From contig NC_013720.1 of NCBI RefSeq assembly GCF_000025185.1, forward strand, positions 930,001-994,000: 64,000 bases of DNA, in the 5' to 3' direction. Under the pieces are notes generated by a model, which was not told where the DNA came from, searched no databases, and saw only the letters and a list, made by a program, of their open reading frames with translations. Every line of letters begins with the position of its first letter. Within the stretch, counting starts at the first letter, position 1. The position numbers and the translations under genes were made by a program. Origin of the DNA: Pirellula staleyi DSM 6068. GTDB taxonomy: Bacteria > Planctomycetota > Planctomycetia > Pirellulales > Pirellulaceae. Below, piece by piece: positions 52,591 through 61,825 of the stretch.

Positions 52591-53898
52591 CTACACCAGT
52601 GCGCGCTCGATCAGCGGGGCCAATTTGCCGTGGGCTTCGATTGGCTGTTTCGAATCTTTCACGATGTCGTTGACATCCTCGGCCATCTTCCGCATCGTCG
52701 AGCCGATCATCGGGTTCTTGGCAAAACGACCGCGCGTCAGCTTGGCGGAAGTTTTCACCGCCCCACGTAGCGCGGTGGTCGATGTTTCGAGCTTCAGCAC
52801 CATGTCGTCGATGAGTTGCTTGAGGCGACGGAGCCCCTCCTTATCGACCGGCACTGTCTTCAGCGAGCGAGCGATGTCTTTGGCATAGCTGTTGATGCCC
52901 GTGATGTACTCGCGCGTTTTTTCCACGGAGTTGGGGGATGACTTGTCGTAGAAGATCTGCGCGAACTTATCGAGTTCTCGCACGACCGCCGCTTCATCTT
53001 TCAGCCCATCCTGGAGTGTCGAGAAACCGATCCCGGCATCGCCGATCAGGTTCGAGGAAAGCAGGTTCAGCTTCTCGCGCTCTTCCAGGAACTTGGCCGC
53101 GCGACGTTCGAACGGATCGCTGACGTTTTTGATGAAATCCTTGTCGTTTTTGATCGTCTTGGTGATGTTGCGGACTTCCTTCACCACTTTGAGGATGGCG
53201 TAGGCCTTTTTGCCGAGCATGTCGTCCTGCATCCGCTGCGATTCATCGCGAATCCGTTTGAACGGCTCTTTGAGTTCGGCGGCCGGGGATGCGATGCGTC
53301 CTTCGAGACGATCGTCCATCTCCTTTTCCAGCATCCCCAGTTCGCGCTCCATGTCGGTCAGCTCGCGCATCTTGCCGGTGAAGACTTTGTCCCAGCCGTC
53401 GATCAGCAGCAGCACGCTTTGAATTTTTTCGGAGGCTTCGGGGACATTTCCCCCTTCATTGAACGCATTGAGTGCCTCTTGGATTTCCTGCTTGGCGGTC
53501 TCGACATGCTTGACCACATCCTCCGACAGCTTGCGAGCATCGGCGGCCATTTCACCGACGAATTCAGCGACCGATTTGGAGATCAGCTTGCTCGCCTTGA
53601 ATTCCTTTTCCTTCTTGTCGCAGAAGGTGGCGAACTCTTCCATTGCCTTGACGAAGGCCTTCACATTCTTGGCATCCCCTTCGACCCCCTTGAGCGCTTC
53701 ATCGGCCCCTTCGGGCGTGTCGATATCGATGGCGATGCGATTGTAGAAGCGGGGCTTGAGCGTTTCGTACGACTTCTCCGCCTTGTCGATCTCTTCGCTG
53801 ATCCCGGTCTTCTTGATGGCCAAGAGCCCCTTCTTCTTTTGCCATACCTTCTCGTTGATGTTCTTGGGAAACAGGGGCCAATAACCGTCGATACTCAT
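52591..53898 (-). CDS. Coiled-coil-rich cytoplasmic protein of unknown function
   Basis: 435 aa, with no signal or membrane segment and almost wholly helical: runs such as EEIDKAEKSYETLKPRF, KKEKEFKASKLISKSVAEF and MRELTDMERELGMLEKEMDD have heptad-like spacing. Lys and Glu are abundant. The ATG at 53898 (MSIDGYWPLFPKN) begins the protein-like part; the ORF runs to 54075 but has no helical character there. I recognise no domain. A rod-like scaffolding or cytoskeletal-type role would be a guess. Confidence 0.72.
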   Translation of the reverse strand: MSIDGYWPLFPKNINEKVWQKKKGLLAIKKTGISEEIDKAEKSYETLKPRFYNRIAIDIDTPEGADEALKGVEGDAKNVKAFVKAMEEFATFCDKKEKEFKASKLISKSVAEFVGEMAADARKLSEDVVKHVETAKQEIQEALNAFNEGGNVPEASEKIQSVLLLIDGWDKVFTGKMRELTDMERELGMLEKEMDDRLEGRIASPAAELKEPFKRIRDESQRMQDDMLGKKAYAILKVVKEVRNITKTIKNDKDFIKNVSDPFERRAAKFLEEREKLNLLSSNLIGDAGIGFSTLQDGLKDEAAVVRELDKFAQIFYDKSSPNSVEKTREYITGINSYAKDIARSLKTVPVDKEGLRRLKQLIDDMVLKLETSTTALRGAVKTSAKLTRGRFAKNPMIGSTMRKMAEDVNDIVKDSKQPIEAHGKLAPLIERALV

Positions 53899-54837
53899 GG
53901 TCAGATACTCTTGGGAACGTCGAAAAAATGAGGTGGTCTGCGCTGGGAACACCCCAGCAGACACTACGCTCCGCGACGATTCACGTACGTCCGGTTCACA
54001 CGACGGCAGGAGATGGGGACGGGCGAATTGGCAGACTGGCAAGGTTCCCCAGGTTCCACCCACAGGGACCACCAACTCCCGTCCTCCTTGGCGAAACTAG
54101 ATTCGCTCGTTGCCAGCTCGATCTTAGTTGCATGGAGAAAAAAAGAGACGATTTTTTGGCCAAAATCGAGCTCCGCCCCATCGATTGCTGAAAAACCGCC
54201 TCCAGTGGGGGCTGTGCTCGATCGGCCAGAAGGATTTCAGCAGCGGAGATGGCATCCGTCTTATTTGTGAAATGTTTCACAGCTCAGCTGCGCTCGGCGA
54301 GGTGGCCCGCGGAAGCTGTTTCTGGCTGCTTGCGGGGCGTGGGTGCGGCGGTGCTAGCTGGGCGATGGGGGCTCGGTGCGGGGGTTCCGAATTACAGGGA
54401 ATTCATACTCCCGGGGGCCGGTTGTGACTTGTCGGCACTGCGTGGTACTGATACCTTGAAACAGTGTGTAGGGACTGCAGAAGAAATGCCGATTAAGGGA
54501 AATGTCGGCAACATCCTGGTGGGACCATCGGCGGATGGGGTCTCACAGATGGGAAACGATCCCAATGGGAAACGCTGCCCAGCGCGGGGATGCTGTCCAG
54601 TCTCGTCGGTTTCAGGATCACAGGCTCGCGTTTGTTCCGTTTCGTTCATTCCGCCCCGTTGGTTCAGCCAGTGAGAATTGCCGTAGCTGGTTGCTCGCCC
54701 GTGTGCTTGCTGATGGCCTTGGAAGTTGACGTTCTCTCGCCAACCCCCTTGGGCTATGCTCGCCCGCCGCGAGTCGGTAACCTCGCCGCGTTTTGAAAGC
54801 GGCTTTTGCCACCCTGGTGTGGCTTTTAGGTTTTGCC
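53899..54837. other. Long gene-free region upstream of the CBS gene
   Basis: 939 bp with no convincing gene. Plus-strand frames open here are short and have no family features. It holds the CRP-like palindrome at 54266-54281 and a near-tandem TGGGAAACG (54551 and 54565). I looked for tRNA, SRP, 6S, RNase P and tmRNA features and saw none. Confidence 0.5.
54266..54281. promoter_or_regulatory. CRP/FNR-type palindrome TGTGA-N6-TCACA
   Basis: TGTGAAATGTTTCACA is a perfect inverted repeat with the consensus half-sites TGTGA and TCACA at exactly six-base spacing, as bound by CRP-family regulators. It lies 368 bp before the coiled-coil gene start and 572 bp before the CBS gene, so its target is unclear. 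Confidence 0.45.
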
Positions 54838-55302
54838 GTGGATTTTCAGCTTCATCTTCAGACTGAGACCATCGACCACCTTGAACTGGCCGCGCCAGTG
54901 GTGGTTGCTCCGGGGGATAGTGTGGCTCGAGTGCTCGAAGTGCTCGCCGCTGAACGAACCGGAGCTGCTGTGGTGGTCGAGCGTGGTCAGCTGCTGGGTA
55001 TTTTCACCGAGCGCGACGCCCTCAAGCTGATGGCCGACGGCGCCGATCTGCACCAGCCTGTCTCGGTTCCGATGACCAAACACCCCGTCACCTTGCGGCA
55101 AACCGACACGCTTGCCCGTGCGATAAGCTTGATGGCAGGAGGCGGTTTCCGTCGCTTGCCGGTGCTGGACCCGAGCGGCAAATTGCTCGGCATCCTCAAA
55201 GTGTCGCGCATCATGCATTATTTGGTCGATCATTTTCCTCGAGTGATCTACAACCTTCCCCCCACACCCCACCATAAGCCTGCGTCGCGCGAAGGGGCAT
55301 AA
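54838..55302 (+). CDS. CBS-domain-pair protein
   Basis: 154 aa. Two CBS domains: VVVAPGDSVARVLEVLAAER to QLLGIFTERDALKLMADGAD, and VPMTKHPVTLRQTDTLARAI to SGKLLGILKVSRIMHYLV. Paired CBS modules usually bind adenine nucleotides or SAM and sense energy state. GTG 54838 (VDFQLHLQTET) is the preferred start; an earlier TTG at 54793 is possible. It ends 123 bp before the oxidoreductase alpha gene on the same strand, which suggests a regulatory connection. Confidence 0.88.
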   Translation: MDFQLHLQTETIDHLELAAPVVVAPGDSVARVLEVLAAERTGAAVVVERGQLLGIFTERDALKLMADGADLHQPVSVPMTKHPVTLRQTDTLARAISLMAGGGFRRLPVLDPSGKLLGILKVSRIMHYLVDHFPRVIYNLPPTPHHKPASREGA

Positions 55303-55425
55303 CCTGATTGCCCCGTCGGGAGATCCGATCCACGGTGGATCGGCAGTCCGAATTTCACGCAAACGCTATTATTCATTTTGTCTCGCTTCCCCAGGATCAA
55401 GTTGCGAAAGGGCACTTGGCCAGTC

Positions 55426-57369
55426 ATGTCCACAACGATTGAATCGGCCGCGGTTTCGCGGAAAAGTGTACAGAGTATTCCATCAGCCACCGTACGTTTT
55501 GCGGGGGACTCGGGCGACGGTATGCAGATCACGGGTGACCAACTCACCCGCACCGCCGCATTGATGGGGAGCGACGTTGCCACGTTCCCCGACTATCCGG
55601 CTGAAATCCGTGCCCCGCGTGGCACGCTCGCTGGCGTGTCGGGTTTCCAAGTCCACTTTGCTAGCGAAGACATTTTCACCCCCGGCGATCAACTCGACGC
55701 CCTGGTGGTGATGAACCCTGCTGCTCTCAAGACGAACCTGGGGGACCTCCGCAAAGGTGGCATCCTGATCGTCAACACCGACAACTTCCAGAAGTCGGAT
55801 CTCGAACTCGCCAAGTACGAGACCAACCCGCTCGATAGCGAAGTGCTCGAGCACACCTATCAGCTGTTCAAAGTGCAGATGTCCAAGATCACCCGCGATG
55901 CCCTCAAAGACATGGGGATGGGCACGAAGGAAATGGACCGCTGCAAGAACTTCTTCGCACTCGGTCTGGTGTACTGGCTCTACGGCCGCGAACTCGAACC
56001 AACGATCCGCTTCCTCGACGAAAAGTTCGGTGGCAAGCCCGAGATCGCCGAGAGCAACCGCCGCGCCCTGAAGGCTGGCTGGAACTACGGCGAAACGACC
56101 GACGCCTTTGCCAGCAGCTACAAAGTGGAAGCGGCCAAGCTTCCTCCGGGCACCTACAAAAACGTGATGGGGAACCAGGCGATGGCCTGGGGTCTGATGG
56201 CTGCCGCCCATCTGAGCGGCAAGGAGCTGTTCCTCGGTTCCTACCCAATCACCCCCGCCACCGACATTCTGCACGAACTGTCGAAGTACAAAAACTACGG
56301 CGTGAAGACGTTCCAGGCGGAAGATGAAATCGCCGCCATGGGTTCGGCAATCGGCGCCAGCTACGGCGGCTCGATGGGAATCACCACCAGCAGCGGTCCG
56401 GGCATCGCGCTCAAGACCGAAGGGATCGGCCTGGCGATCATGCTCGAGCTCCCTGTGCTCGTGATCAACATTCAGCGCGGTGGTCCGAGCACCGGCCTGC
56501 CGACGAAAACCGAGCAAGCCGACTTGTTCCAAGCGGTTCTCGGCCGTAACGGCGAAGCCCCTTTGCCGGTCATCGCTGCCCGCAGCCCGAGCGACTGCTT
56601 CAACGTCGCGCAGGAAGCTTGGCGCATTGCCACCCGCTTCATGACCCCAGTCATGATTTTGTCGGACGGCTATATCGCCAACGGTAGCGAGCCATGGCTC
56701 ATTCCCGACGTTAACACGCTCCCCAAAATTCCTGTGACCCACGCTCCACCTTCGGACGGAACCACCAAGTTCCTGCCGTACAAGCGCGATGAATTGCTCG
56801 CTCGTCCGTGGGCCATTCCAGGCACCAAGGGTCTGATGCACCGCATCGGTGGTCTCGAAAAGCAAGACACCACCGGTAACGTGAACTACGAACCGGAAAA
56901 TCACCAGCACATGGTGAACACCCGCGCCAAGAAGGTCGAGAACGTGGCTCTCGAAATTCCGCAGCTGGAAGTCGAAGGTCCTGATAAGGGGGACCTGCTC
57001 GTGCTGAGCTGGGGTGGCACTTATGGTGCTTGCCGCACTGCCGTGGAAGCTTGCCTCGAAGAAGGTCTGAAGGTGGCCCACGCCCATCTGACCTGGATGA
57101 ACCCCTTCCCGAGCAACCTCGAACAAGTGCTTCGGAGCTACAAGAAGGTGCTGATCCCCGAGCTCAACCTTGGCCAGCTCCGCACCATCGTTCGGGCCAA
57201 GTTCCTGATCGACGCACAAGGCTTCAACAAGGTGCAAGGTCGTCCGTTCACGGTGGCCGAACTCACCACCGCGATTCGCAGCCACCTGGGTGTCGCCGAC
57301 GCCAAAGTGGCTCCCGGAACAGCTGCCACCGCCGCGCTCGTCGGAGCGGGTGGAGACGACGCTGGCTAA
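55426..57369 (+). CDS. 2-oxoacid:ferredoxin oxidoreductase, fused gamma-alpha subunit
   Basis: 647 aa. The gamma-like part (TVRFAGDSGDGMQITGDQLT; residues ~20-210) precedes the alpha part (residues ~240 to the end), with ITPATDILHEL, EDEIAAMGSAIGASYGGSMG, INIQRGGPSTGLPTKTEQAD and GYIANGSEPW. This fused arrangement is that of KorA/OorA-type 2-oxoglutarate (or broader 2-oxoacid) oxidoreductases. With the beta subunit downstream it oxidises a 2-oxoacid with CoA to acyl-CoA and reduces ferredoxin. The ATG 55426 is preferred over an upstream TTG. I cannot decide 2-oxoglutarate versus pyruvate. Confidence 0.92.
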   Translation: MSTTIESAAVSRKSVQSIPSATVRFAGDSGDGMQITGDQLTRTAALMGSDVATFPDYPAEIRAPRGTLAGVSGFQVHFASEDIFTPGDQLDALVVMNPAALKTNLGDLRKGGILIVNTDNFQKSDLELAKYETNPLDSEVLEHTYQLFKVQMSKITRDALKDMGMGTKEMDRCKNFFALGLVYWLYGRELEPTIRFLDEKFGGKPEIAESNRRALKAGWNYGETTDAFASSYKVEAAKLPPGTYKNVMGNQAMAWGLMAAAHLSGKELFLGSYPITPATDILHELSKYKNYGVKTFQAEDEIAAMGSAIGASYGGSMGITTSSGPGIALKTEGIGLAIMLELPVLVINIQRGGPSTGLPTKTEQADLFQAVLGRNGEAPLPVIAARSPSDCFNVAQEAWRIATRFMTPVMILSDGYIANGSEPWLIPDVNTLPKIPVTHAPPSDGTTKFLPYKRDELLARPWAIPGTKGLMHRIGGLEKQDTTGNVNYEPENHQHMVNTRAKKVENVALEIPQLEVEGPDKGDLLVLSWGGTYGACRTAVEACLEEGLKVAHAHLTWMNPFPSNLEQVLRSYKKVLIPELNLGQLRTIVRAKFLIDAQGFNKVQGRPFTVAELTTAIRSHLGVADAKVAPGTAATAALVGAGGDDAG

Positions 57370-57494
57370 TCGCAACTGGCCAGCTGGCGAACTTCAGCTG
57401 CCGAACTTCAGCCGCCGATGGCACGCCCCTCGGTGGCCCAAGTTCTCAAAACCTACAAAACAATTCCTGAATCACTTTTGCCGAGATATTTACG

Positions 57495-58511
57495 ATGTCT
57501 ACCGAACTTCCGACCCTGACAGCCGCTGATTTTGCGAGCGATCAGGATATCCGTTGGTGCCCTGGCTGCGGCGACTATTCGATCCTCGCCCAGATGAAAA
57601 AAGTGATGCCGCAAATCGGCATCGCTCGCGAAAACACCGTGTTCATTTCGGGCATCGGCTGCAGCAGCCGCTTTCCCTACTACATGAACACCTACGGCAT
57701 GCACTCGATCCACGGTCGTGCTCCCACGATCGCCACGGGTCTGAAGTGCGCTCGCCCCGATTTGTCGGTGTGGGTCATCACTGGCGACGGCGATGCCCTG
57801 TCGATCGGTGGCAATCACTTCATGCACCTGATCCGCCGCAACGTCGACCTCAAGATCGTGCTGTTCAACAACCGCATCTATGGTCTCACGAAGGGTCAGT
57901 ACAGCCCCACCTCGCCGCTCGGGAAGATCACCAAGAGCACCCCTTACGGCGCGATCGACAACCCGCTCAACCCACTGTCGGTAGCGATCGGCTGCGAAGC
58001 GACCTTCGTCGCTCGCTCGATCGACGTGCACATCAAGCACCTCGGCGAAGTGCTGAAGAAGGCTGCTGAACACAAGGGAACGGCGTTCGTCGAGATCTAC
58101 CAGAACTGCAACGTGTTCAACGACGGTGCCTGGGACTACGCGACCGACAAGACTTCGAAGTTCGACACCACGCTCGAACTTGAGCATGGCAAGCCGCTGA
58201 TCTTTGGTAAGAACAAAGACAAGGGTATTCGCCTCAACGGCACCGAGCCAGAAGTGGTGGAACTGGGTAAAGGAATCAGCGAAGACGATCTGCTGTTCCA
58301 CGACGAAAAGACCCCTGAAGCCACGCTGGCCTACCTGCTCAGCCGGATGCGTCACCCCGAGTTCCCTGAACCGATCGGCGTGTTCCGCTCGGTTCCAGCT
58401 CCGGTGTACGACGTCGAACTCAATCGCCAAATCGATCAAGCGAAAGAGAAGCGTGGTCCTGGCGACCTCAACGCCCTGTTCCAATCGGGCGAAACCTGGA
58501 CCGTGAGCTAA
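57495..58511 (+). CDS. 2-oxoacid:ferredoxin oxidoreductase, beta subunit
   Basis: 338 aa, the thiamine-diphosphate subunit. WCPGCGDYSILAQMKK opens the cysteine-containing N-terminal part, SGIGCSSRFPYYMNTYGMHS is conserved, and the TPP/Mg motif is GDGDALSIGGNHFMHLIRRN followed by NNRIYGLTKGQ. It is typical of KorB/PorB. It starts 126 bp after the alpha gene and ends before a strong terminator, forming a two-subunit enzyme. No separate ferredoxin gene is adjacent. Confidence 0.94.
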   Translation: MSTELPTLTAADFASDQDIRWCPGCGDYSILAQMKKVMPQIGIARENTVFISGIGCSSRFPYYMNTYGMHSIHGRAPTIATGLKCARPDLSVWVITGDGDALSIGGNHFMHLIRRNVDLKIVLFNNRIYGLTKGQYSPTSPLGKITKSTPYGAIDNPLNPLSVAIGCEATFVARSIDVHIKHLGEVLKKAAEHKGTAFVEIYQNCNVFNDGAWDYATDKTSKFDTTLELEHGKPLIFGKNKDKGIRLNGTEPEVVELGKGISEDDLLFHDEKTPEATLAYLLSRMRHPEFPEPIGVFRSVPAPVYDVELNRQIDQAKEKRGPGDLNALFQSGETWTVS

Positions 58512-58555
58512 CTCGGCCACCGCTCGAGCAGCCGCTCGAACCTGCAATCCACCTT

Positions 58556-58592
58556 AAGGCCTGCTGAGCCCCGCGCTCCGCAGGCCTTTTTC
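58556..58592 (+). terminator. Intrinsic terminator of the oxidoreductase operon
   Basis: AAGGCCTGC (58556-58564) pairs with GCAGGCCTT (58580-58588), followed by TTT and a T-rich tract. It stands 45 bp after the beta-subunit stop. Confidence 0.9.
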
Positions 58593-58771
58593 GTTTTCTG
58601 GCGGAACCCGCAACCAGTCACCCCACAAGCAGTTTTGTACGCGGCGCGTCTGCTGCTGAAACCCGCATCGCTGCGACTCGACTGGGGTGGCCATGGCTTT
58701 GCGCTTGCCTCGGTTCACGATTCCAGCGATAACCGTGGGAGCCACCACCACCCCTCTCGGGAGTTAAGCTC

Positions 58772-59293
58772 ATGCCGATGTGTCCTCTCTGCGACGCTGA
58801 TGTGATCGAAGGAGCAGACCACTGCGACAGCTGCGGCAACTCGCTCACCGATTCGCACCTCCCTGCTCCGGCGACAGCAGTCGAGCTAGCGCTCTTAACC
58901 GAACGTGTGGCGCAGTTCCAGGATCGCTGGCCGCTGGTGATTCGCCCCTCGATGCAGGTCCGCGAGGTGCTGCGGCTGCTGGTCGACAACCACATCGGCT
59001 GCGTGGTGGTTGTCGAGCATGACCAGGTGGTGGGAATCTTCACCGAGCGCGATGCGCTCATGAAAATCGGCAGCCGGATCAAAGAGCTGGGAGATCACCC
59101 GGTGCGCGAATTTATGACCACCAACGTGCAGTCGCTTCCGGCGACCGCCAAGATTGCGTTTGCGGTGCATCGGATGTCGATTGGGGGCTACCGTCACGTG
59201 CCGATTGTCAACAAGTCGAACCAGCCGACCGGCATCTTCAGCGTGCGCGATATCCTCGAGTACCTCAACACACTCGTACAAAAACCGCTTTAG
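58772..59293 (+). CDS. Zinc-ribbon / CBS-domain-pair protein
   Basis: 173 aa. The N-terminal CPLCDADVIEGADHCDSCG has four cysteines in CxxC pairs (a zinc ribbon). Two CBS domains follow: IRPSMQVREVLRLLVDNHIG to VVGIFTERDALMKIGSRIKE, and EFMTTNVQSLPATAKIAFAV to TGIFSVRDILEYLNTLV. The GIFTERDAL block also occurs in the 54838 protein. It lies past the terminator of the oxidoreductase operon, so it is transcribed separately. GGGAG is eight bases before the ATG. Confidence 0.9.
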   Translation: MPMCPLCDADVIEGADHCDSCGNSLTDSHLPAPATAVELALLTERVAQFQDRWPLVIRPSMQVREVLRLLVDNHIGCVVVVEHDQVVGIFTERDALMKIGSRIKELGDHPVREFMTTNVQSLPATAKIAFAVHRMSIGGYRHVPIVNKSNQPTGIFSVRDILEYLNTLVQKPL

Positions 59294-59355
59294 CGCAGCA
59301 GAGACTTGGGGCCTACGAGGCAAGCATTCTGGTAGAGCGCGATTAGTCCGTCTTT

Positions 59356-59416
59356 CGATTATTGTCATGCTCATTCGCACCTCTCACTGCTGGACAAGCC
59401 AGCAGTGCCACCCCCA
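59356..59416. repeat. Dispersed intergenic repeat, canonical copy
   Basis: ATTATTGTCATGC, a cytosine-rich linker, then CACTGCTGG-ACAAG-CCAGCAGTG (59385-59407; a perfect 9-bp hairpin) and CCACCCCC. The 5371, 7441 and 31061 copies carry GCTAGTAG in place of GCAGTG. Confidence 0.75.
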
Positions 59417-59434
59417 TGAACATGAAATGGATCG

Positions 59435-60325
59435 CTAGAGCGAGCGCTGGCCAGGAAGCTCTGGCAAATAGCTGCGGGTGAGCGACATCAGCTGGTCTAC
59501 GGTGCTGGGATCTTGTGCCCAGCGTCGCGCAGCAAGAGGTCGGCACCCGTGGTCGACAAGCATCCCCGATGCCGCTTGAAACGCATCGTCGAGCGCGAGT
59601 CGCACATACGAAGCGGCCATCTTCTCGGGGGTGATGGCGAATTGGCTCTTCCAAAAATAGAGCCACCGCTCGATCGCCGAGAGCTGTGGGTAGCGCGCCA
59701 AATCGATCTTCACGTTCGTGACCCGGATGCAGAGGGCCCGCTTGTTGGTGCCGCGATAGTTCTCGGCGAGCCACCGCGTATAAACTTCCTGCGCCAATTT
59801 TGACTGGTAGTAAGCCTTGTCGACCCGAAAGCCACCTTGGCGGAACTCGGGATCGGTAAAATTCACTTTCAGCCAGGGATGCAGCATCAGTCCCTGAGAC
59901 GAAACCATGATGACGCGAGCCGCTCGGCTGCGCGAAAGTTCGGGATCGAGCAGATGTGTCAGCAGCACGGGTCCGAGATGATTCGTGGCCCAAATTTTTT
60001 CTATGCCGTCGGGTGAAACGGCGGGGCTTCGCTGACCGAGATCAAACTCCGCTGCGTTATGAATCAGCAGATCGAGCTTTGCGAAGCCAGCCGCTCGAAA
60101 AGCAGCGCACCCTTCGCGAATCGATTGCTGCGAGGCAAGATCCATGACGATCATAGAGACGTCAGCTTGCGGCACTTCACGGCGGATGGTTGCCAGCGCT
60201 GCACCGCCGCGCTCGGCACTGCGACAAGCAATCACAACACGCACACCCACTGCTGCGAGCGCCATGGCCGCCGCGCGACCGATGCCAGCATTGCCTCCGG
60301 TGATGAGCCCGACTCGACGCTCCAT
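59435..60325 (-). CDS. Short-chain dehydrogenase/reductase
   Basis: 296 aa. The glycine motif TGGNAGIGRAAA (residues ~9-20) binds the nicotinamide cofactor; VVIACRSAERGG favours NADP through the arginine after the second strand. The active-site set is N115 (ATNHLGPV), S142 or S143 (IMVSSQG) and Y172-x3-K176 (YYQSKLAQE). The overall look, including the long C-terminal part, fits the retinol-dehydrogenase-like subgroup. The substrate is unknown. It is 38 bp downstream of the ADP-ribosylglycohydrolase on the same strand. Confidence 0.92.
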   Translation of the reverse strand: MERRVGLITGGNAGIGRAAAMALAAVGVRVVIACRSAERGGAALATIRREVPQADVSMIVMDLASQQSIREGCAAFRAAGFAKLDLLIHNAAEFDLGQRSPAVSPDGIEKIWATNHLGPVLLTHLLDPELSRSRAARVIMVSSQGLMLHPWLKVNFTDPEFRQGGFRVDKAYYQSKLAQEVYTRWLAENYRGTNKRALCIRVTNVKIDLARYPQLSAIERWLYFWKSQFAITPEKMAASYVRLALDDAFQAASGMLVDHGCRPLAARRWAQDPSTVDQLMSLTRSYLPELPGQRSL

Positions 60326-60363
60326 CTGCGCTCACCTTCAACCTGTGCATACCCTCACTCGTT

Positions 60364-61317
60364 TCACGTCGCTCCCTTGCTATCGTACTGGGCTGCCAGC
60401 AGTTTGTGGAGTTGATCGGCCGCTGCGCGAATCTGGCTGCAAGCCTCGAGCCGGGCGAGCGACGTTTCGGGGAGGGCTGCTGCGCCACGAGCTGCCCCCC
60501 AGAGGCTCCCTGCGATGGCGCCGATGGTGTCGACATCTCCTCCCACCGCAATCGCCTGCTGCTGCATGTCGAGAAACGGCCGCTCGCGATAGGCGAGGGC
60601 CAGATAGAGCGCCGTGATGCACGACTCGGCGGCTGTCACACGGTTGCCCAAAGCGCTGCGGATTTCCGGGGCAGATGGCACAGCGCCGCGCTCGAGCCAC
60701 TGCTGAGCAATCTCGAGCCGCGCGCGAAACGGAGCGAGCTGAACTTGCTCGCGCAGCGCAGCGAGGATTGCTTCGTTCGAAGCTCCGAGCGCGACACGAC
60801 TTGCAGCGAGGGCCACGACCAGGCTCCCTTCCAGCGCCAACGGATGAGCGTGGGTGATCTCGGCCACTTGATGCACGCGCGCGGTGAACTCCGTCGGCTG
60901 ATGTGCTGCGTAGAAGCCGACGACAGCCGACCGCATCGCAGCGCCGTTGCCATACGAACCGTTGGCAAAAATCGCTCGATTGGCCGAGCGCCATGGCTGG
61001 CCGCGACGAATGCGCCGCAGTAATCGGGCTGCCCCTGCACCATAGCCTCGCGACCAACGATAGCTCGCAGCAAAGCGCCGCGCGAGGTCGTCTTGATCGA
61101 TCTGGCCCTGCGCGATGAGCGACTCCGTTACATCGAGGGTCATTTGCGTGTCGTCGGTCCAGCGCATCTCGCCATGCGATGTTCGGCCGATCATCCGCCA
61201 CAACAGGCGCTCGATCGGTCCCCCTTCATACGGCGCGCCCAGCGCATCGCCGAGCGCTAGTCCGAGCAAACAGCCCGCCACCCGGTCGCGGTCGATCACG
61301 GCAGTTCTGCTATGCAT
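60364..61317 (-). CDS. ADP-ribosylglycohydrolase family protein
   Basis: 317 aa. The binuclear metal-site motifs of the DraG/ARH family are all present: GDALGAPYEGG at ~23, WTDDTQMTLD at ~53 and GGDVDTIGAIAGSLWGA near 265. Members remove ADP-ribose from proteins or related substrates. ATG 61317 is preferred because the alternative start lies inside the upstream gene. It ends 38 bp before the SDR gene and starts 11 bp after the 142-aa gene, so these genes form one operon. The substrate is unknown. Confidence 0.92.
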   Translation of the reverse strand: MHSRTAVIDRDRVAGCLLGLALGDALGAPYEGGPIERLLWRMIGRTSHGEMRWTDDTQMTLDVTESLIAQGQIDQDDLARRFAASYRWSRGYGAGAARLLRRIRRGQPWRSANRAIFANGSYGNGAAMRSAVVGFYAAHQPTEFTARVHQVAEITHAHPLALEGSLVVALAASRVALGASNEAILAALREQVQLAPFRARLEIAQQWLERGAVPSAPEIRSALGNRVTAAESCITALYLALAYRERPFLDMQQQAIAVGGDVDTIGAIAGSLWGAARGAAALPETSLARLEACSQIRAAADQLHKLLAAQYDSKGAT

Positions 61318-61327
61318 TTTTGGAGCA

Positions 61328-61756
61328 TCAGTTGGCTGCTGCGCGAGGCGGTTCGCCAGGAGTGTTGGTGGAGCGGAGCGGGCCACCCATCAAAAATTGC
61401 GCTGCAGCGGCGTCGAAATCGGCTTTTTTGGCGGCTCGCGCGGCGCGCTCTTCGGGGGTCATGTTCTCCTCTTCTTCCTCGGTCGGACGTCCCAGCTCGC
61501 GCGCCAGGCGATCGCGCAGCTCACGTTCGTTGGCCAGCTGCGGACCGCCGAAAAACAGATCGCGTGGAGTAAAGCCAAACAGCAGCAGCATGCCGATCGA
61601 CATGAGCCCCAAACTGACCACCCCCGTGGCGACCGAAAACAGCATCAGCGCGGCACCGACGCAAACGGTCAACGACATGCCGCCGAGCACCATCCAGACG
61701 GAAGCCTTCCGCGACTTCGGCCGCACCGGTGGAGAGGTGTAAGGATTGGTATCCAT
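61328..61756 (-). CDS. Small membrane protein with NPYTSP start motif
   Basis: 142 aa. It begins MDTNPYTSPPVRPKSRKAS, the NPYxSP motif common to planctomycete small membrane proteins, then two hydrophobic helices (ASVWMVLGGMSLTVCVGAAL; VVSLGLMSIGMLLLFGF). A charged C-terminal tail (REELREL-type: LANERELRDRLARELGRPTE) and an Ala/Pro-rich end follow. Function unknown. It is the first gene of the ADP-ribosylglycohydrolase-SDR run. Confidence 0.75.
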   Translation of the reverse strand: MDTNPYTSPPVRPKSRKASVWMVLGGMSLTVCVGAALMLFSVATGVVSLGLMSIGMLLLFGFTPRDLFFGGPQLANERELRDRLARELGRPTEEEEENMTPEERAARAAKKADFDAAAAQFLMGGPLRSTNTPGEPPRAAAN

Positions 61757-61825
61757 GCGAAAGATTCCGAGGCTGAAGAAGCAAATGATAAGCGCTACGC
61801 GTAAACTTGAGACTCGTATGGCGCG

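Noticed and set aside
53899-54837. A structural RNA gene in the long gap
   Set aside because: No tRNA T-arm, SRP Alu/S-domain, RNase P or tmRNA signatures could be found by eye.
55483-57375. 630-codon minus-strand ORF across the oxidoreductase alpha gene
   Set aside because: The alpha subunit is clearly coded on the plus strand. The reverse frame is compositionally odd (many His, Gln, Val).
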